A DNA stretch of 15,452 bases from Thermomicrobiales bacterium (lineage in GTDB: Bacteria; Chloroflexota; Chloroflexia; Thermomicrobiales; UBA6265). Location of the stretch: NCBI GenBank assembly GCA_030446955.1, contig JAUJMG010000064.1, positions 1 to 15,452 of the forward strand. The letters are read 5' to 3'. The notes under the pieces were generated by a model that saw only the letters and a program-made list of their open reading frames with translations, made no database searches and was not told where the DNA came from. Of the stretch, positions 13,349 to 15,452 are shown piece by piece. How positions within the stretch are numbered: position 1 is the stretch's first letter; each line of letters opens with the position of its first letter. The position numbers were made by a program, and so were the translations under genes.

Positions 13349-14212
13349 GTGGCGGTTGATGTGCCAACGCTGGAGCGATGGCGGAGCGAGAACACTGACC
13401 ACTGGACCCCGGCTGAGATGGCCGAGGTCTGGCGGCGCTGGCACCCGCAGCTCGCGGCCGGGCTGTTTCGCCCCGTGACGGACCTGATCGTCCAGGCAGC
13501 GGGAATCGCGCCAGGGATGCGGGTGCTGGATTTGGCGGGGGGGAGCGGGGAGCCAGCCCTGACCCTCGCCGGGTTGGTCGGCCCCAGCGGACACGTCACC
13601 GGCACCGATTTTTCGCCGGCGATGGTGGCCGTGGCGGCGGAGCAGGCGCGCGCCGCAGGGGTCACCATCGCCGACTTCGAGCCGGCGGACGCCGAGGCGC
13701 TGCCCTACCCGGACGGTGCCTTCGACGCGGTCACCTGCCGGTTCGGGGTGATGTTCTTCCCGGACGTCGGCCGGGCGCTGGGGGAGATCCGGAGGGTGCT
13801 GCGGCCGGGCGGGCGGGCAACGTTCACCGTCTGGGGGCCGTCCGACCGCAACCTTTTCTTTTCCGGTTTCGCAGGCGTGCTCGCCACCTTCGCGGATCTG
13901 CCGACGCCGGAGATCGGCGCCCCGGGGGCCTTCCGGTTCGCCAAGCCGGGCGCGCTGGCCGGGGCGCTGAGGGAGGCGGGGTTTGCGGACGTGCGCGAAG
14001 CGACGCACGACCTGACCCTGACCTGGCCCGGTCCCGCGGAGATGCTGCGCGCCTTCTGGCTGGAGATGACCGACACCCTCGACAAGGTGCCGGCGGAGCG
14101 GCGGGAGGAGGCCAGCGCGGCCGTCCTCGCCACCTTCCGGCGGAATGAAGTTGACGGCCGGGTCGAGCTGCCGGCGGTGGTGGTGGTTGCGTCGGGGCAG
14201 GCGGGGACGTAG
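13349..14212 (+). CDS. Class I SAM-dependent methyltransferase, UbiE-like
   Basis: This is a 287-aa Rossmann-fold methyltransferase that transfers a methyl group from S-adenosylmethionine in the cytoplasm. Motif I is VLDLAGGSGEP (59-69), the acidic ribose-binding residue is in GTDFS (85-89), motif II is AEALPYPDGAFDAVTC (115-130) and motif III is RRVLRPGGR (148-156). The spacing and the LPYPDGAFD phrase put it with Methyltransf_11/UbiE-like enzymes; a role in quinone synthesis is not implied, because many have small-molecule or unknown substrates. An N-terminal helix (TDHWTPAEMAEVWRRW) precedes the core, and the C-terminal ~120 residues form the substrate lid. Start GTG 13349 has AGGAG 5 nt upstream. 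It is second in a two-gene unit closed by the terminator at 14232. Confidence 0.9.
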   Translation: MAVDVPTLERWRSENTDHWTPAEMAEVWRRWHPQLAAGLFRPVTDLIVQAAGIAPGMRVLDLAGGSGEPALTLAGLVGPSGHVTGTDFSPAMVAVAAEQARAAGVTIADFEPADAEALPYPDGAFDAVTCRFGVMFFPDVGRALGEIRRVLRPGGRATFTVWGPSDRNLFFSGFAGVLATFADLPTPEIGAPGAFRFAKPGALAGALREAGFADVREATHDLTLTWPGPAEMLRAFWLEMTDTLDKVPAERREEASAAVLATFRRNEVDGRVELPAVVVVASGQAGT

Positions 14213-14231
14213 GTCTAGCCCTCACCCCCGA

Positions 14232-14264
14232 CCCCTCTCCCGAGTTCGGGAGAGGGGAGTTTTT
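14232..14264 (+). terminator. Intrinsic terminator after the methyltransferase gene
   Basis: CCCCTCTCCCG (14232-14242) and CGGGAGAGGGG (14247-14257) form a perfect 11-bp stem with loop AGTT, followed by AG and five T (14260-14264). It is 19 nt past the stop codon. The stem is built from a C-rich repeat whose left part (CCCTCACCCCCGACCCC) resembles Chloroflexi intergenic repeats. Confidence 0.85.
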
Positions 14265-14303
14265 CTCCAAGCGGCGGTATCAGAGGCGTTCGTTCGCGCT
14301 CCC

Positions 14304-14354
14304 TGAGGCGGGGATCAATCCCCGCGCTCACACCACGAACCCGGCTAAAGCCGG
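14304..14354. repeat. Pair of REP-like palindromes
   Basis: First unit: TGAG plus GCGGGGA (14304-14314), loop TCAA, TCCCCGC (14319-14325) and CTCA (14327-14330), pairing with a single bulged G at 14326. Second unit: CCGGCT (14341-14346), AA, AGCCGG (14349-14354). The two palindromes are 10 bp apart. This resembles dispersed intergenic palindromic elements; copy number in the genome cannot be seen from here. Confidence 0.55.
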
Positions 14355-14371
14355 CTGACCCGAGTCGGGAA

Positions 14372-14452
14372 GTCGAGCGAGTCGAGCGAGTCGAGAACTA
14401 CTCCCCGACTCCCCGACTCCTCGACTGGCGTCTGGCGTCTGGCGTCTGGCGC
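14372..14452. repeat. Three adjacent short tandem repeats (9-, 8- and 7-bp units)
   Basis: GTCGAGCGA occurs at 14372 and 14381, then a partial copy. ACTCCCCG starts at 14400 and 14408, with a one-mismatch copy at 14416. CTGGCGT starts at 14425, 14432 and 14439, with a one-mismatch copy at 14446. The first two arrays are partly complementary (GTCGAGCGAGTCG against CGACTCCTCGAC) and could fold into a stem downstream of the metY stop. Confidence 0.75.
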
Positions 14453-14453
14453 C

Positions 14454-15452
14454 CTACGTCTTGTCGAGGGCCTGCTCCAGGTCGGCGATCAGGTCGCCGA
14501 CGGTCTCCAGGCCGACGGAGAGGCGGACGTAGTCCGGGCTGACGCCGGTGAGCTGCTGGGCGTTCTCGTCGAGCTGGGAGTGGGTCGTGGTCGCCGGATG
14601 GATGACCAGGCTCTTGGCGTCGCCGACGTTGGCGAGGTGGGAGAAGACCTTGAGCGAGTCGATGAAGGTGCGCCCGGCTTCCAGCCCGCCCTTGATGCCG
14701 AAGCCGAGGATGGCGCCGAAGAGGCCGTTGCGGTGGTACTTGACCGCGGTCTGGTAGCTCTCGCTGCCCGGCAGGCCGGGGTAGTTGACCCAGGAGACCT
14801 TCGGGTGCTCGCCCAGGAAGCGGGCGATCTGCATCGCGTTCTGGCTGTGGCGCTCCATCCGGAGGGGCAGCGTCTCCACGCCCTGCAGGAAGAGGAAGGA
14901 ATTGAAGGGGCTCAGCGCGGCGCCGACATCGCGTAGGCCCTGGACCCGGAGCTTGATGATGTAGGCGATGTTGGCGCCGAAGTTGGCCTCGCTGAAGACG
15001 TCCGCGAAGACCAGGCCGTGGTAGCTCGGGTCCGGCTGGGTGAACTGCGGGAAGAGGCCGGAGGCCTTCCAGTCGAAGGTGCCGCCGTCGACCACGATGC
15101 CGCCGATGGAGGTGCCGTGGCCGCCGATGAACTTGGTCAGGGAGTGGATCACGATGTCGGCGCCGTGCTTGATCGGCTGCACCAGGTAGGGGGAGGGCAG
15201 GGTGTTGTCGATGATCAGCGGCACCCCGGCCGCGTGCGCCACCTCCGCCACCGCTTCGATGTCGAGGGTGTGCAGGTTCGGATTGCCGACCGTCTCGGAG
15301 TAGACGGCCTTGGTCTTGTCGGTGATCGCGGCCCGGATCGACTCCGGGGTGCGCTCGGCGAACTTGACCGTGATCCCCAGGTTCGGCAGGGTGTGGGCGA
15401 AGAGGTTGTAGGTGCCGCCGTAGAGGCTGGTGGTGGAGACGATCTCGTCGCC
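14454..15452 (-). CDS. metY: O-acetylhomoserine sulfhydrylase (MetY), N-terminus beyond window
   Basis: The coding frame is open from the right edge to the TAG at 14454, giving 332 residues of a usual ~430; about 100 N-terminal residues are missing. It is a Cys/Met metabolism PLP enzyme that makes homocysteine from O-acetylhomoserine and sulfide in direct-sulfhydrylation methionine synthesis. In visible numbering: STTSLYGGTYNLFAHTL at 6-22, SETVGNPNLHTLDI at 52-65, the IDNTLPSPYLVQPIKHGAD segment at 81-99 (Asp82 should contact the pyridine ring), and HSLTKFIGGHGTSIGG at 103-118, where Lys107 binds PLP. The C-terminal DYVRLSVGLETVGDLIADL contains the carboxylate-binding Arg. This pattern fits MetY better than MetB or MetC. 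Its promoter and any SAM riboswitch would be outside the window. A GTG at 15251 is internal, not a start. Confidence 0.93.
   Translation of the reverse strand, partial: GDEIVSTTSLYGGTYNLFAHTLPNLGITVKFAERTPESIRAAITDKTKAVYSETVGNPNLHTLDIEAVAEVAHAAGVPLIIDNTLPSPYLVQPIKHGADIVIHSLTKFIGGHGTSIGGIVVDGGTFDWKASGLFPQFTQPDPSYHGLVFADVFSEANFGANIAYIIKLRVQGLRDVGAALSPFNSFLFLQGVETLPLRMERHSQNAMQIARFLGEHPKVSWVNYPGLPGSESYQTAVKYHRNGLFGAILGFGIKGGLEAGRTFIDSLKVFSHLANVGDAKSLVIHPATTTHSQLDENAQQLTGVSPDYVRLSVGLETVGDLIADLEQALDKT

Noticed and set aside
14372..14452. CRISPR-like array
   Set aside because: Units of 7-9 bp directly abut with no spacers, and no cas gene is nearby.
14454..15251. MetY as a complete 265-aa gene starting at 15251
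   Set aside because: The frame remains open and clearly homologous (SLYGGTYNLF, SETVGNPNLHTLDI) up to the window edge, so the gene is cut by the window rather than short.

Overview
The window is GC-rich bacterial chromosome, carrying thirteen genes that I consider real plus the edge of a fourteenth. Codon use is strongly GC-biased, AGGAG-type ribosome binding sites are common, and GTG/TTG starts are frequent. The mix of DUF2089/SHOCT-like/DUF4097 genes, DinB proteins, MFS exporters and C-rich intergenic repeats of the type seen in Chloroflexi suggests a Chloroflexota bacterium, perhaps Thermomicrobia/Sphaerobacter-like. That assignment is inference, since no rRNA or other marker gene is present. 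I see no tRNA or rRNA gene, CRISPR array, transposase, integrase or phage gene.

Left part (1-4874, all minus strand). In transcription order: an AlaX-type alanyl-tRNA editing hydrolase (4874 to 4053), a MocR/LysN-type PLP aminotransferase (3890 to 2652), a small four-helix membrane protein (2503 to 2012), and an MFS transporter with a long disordered N-terminal extension (1747 to 35). A G-quadruplex-like tract lies at the very start. The AlaX gene has a good sigma-70-like promoter (5029-5058) and a roughly 148-nt leader with a perfect 9-bp hairpin.

Middle part (5100-8456). A divergent promoter drives a membrane-anchored protein with two LysM repeats and a C39-like cysteine peptidase domain (5211-6641), ending in an 11-bp hairpin. 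Then come a 61-aa protein of unknown function (6890-7075), a DinB-like protein (7258-7851), and a second, convergent DinB/DUF664 protein (7950-8456).

Right-centre (12726 down to 8625, minus strand) is the most interesting section. A TTGACA-N17-TAGATT promoter overlapped by a perfect 9-bp-arm inverted repeat precedes three genes in order: DUF2089 (zinc ribbon plus helix-turn-helix), a SHOCT-like/YvlB-type protein, and a 462-aa DUF4097 beta-repeat protein. All three carry the same roughly 22-residue helical-hairpin motif, which suggests they form one partner-linked regulatory or envelope-stress system. Downstream, an 82-aa Cys-containing protein with a near-perfect ribosome binding site appears translationally coupled to an MFS exporter that starts with TTG 4 nt after its stop.

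Right end (12914-15452). A plus-strand pair, a 132-aa SH3/KOW-like hypothetical protein and a class I SAM methyltransferase, ends at a strong intrinsic terminator. Next come REP-like palindromes and three back-to-back short tandem repeats of 9-, 8- and 7-bp units. The window closes with the 3' part of a minus-strand O-acetylhomoserine sulfhydrylase (MetY) gene that runs off the edge.
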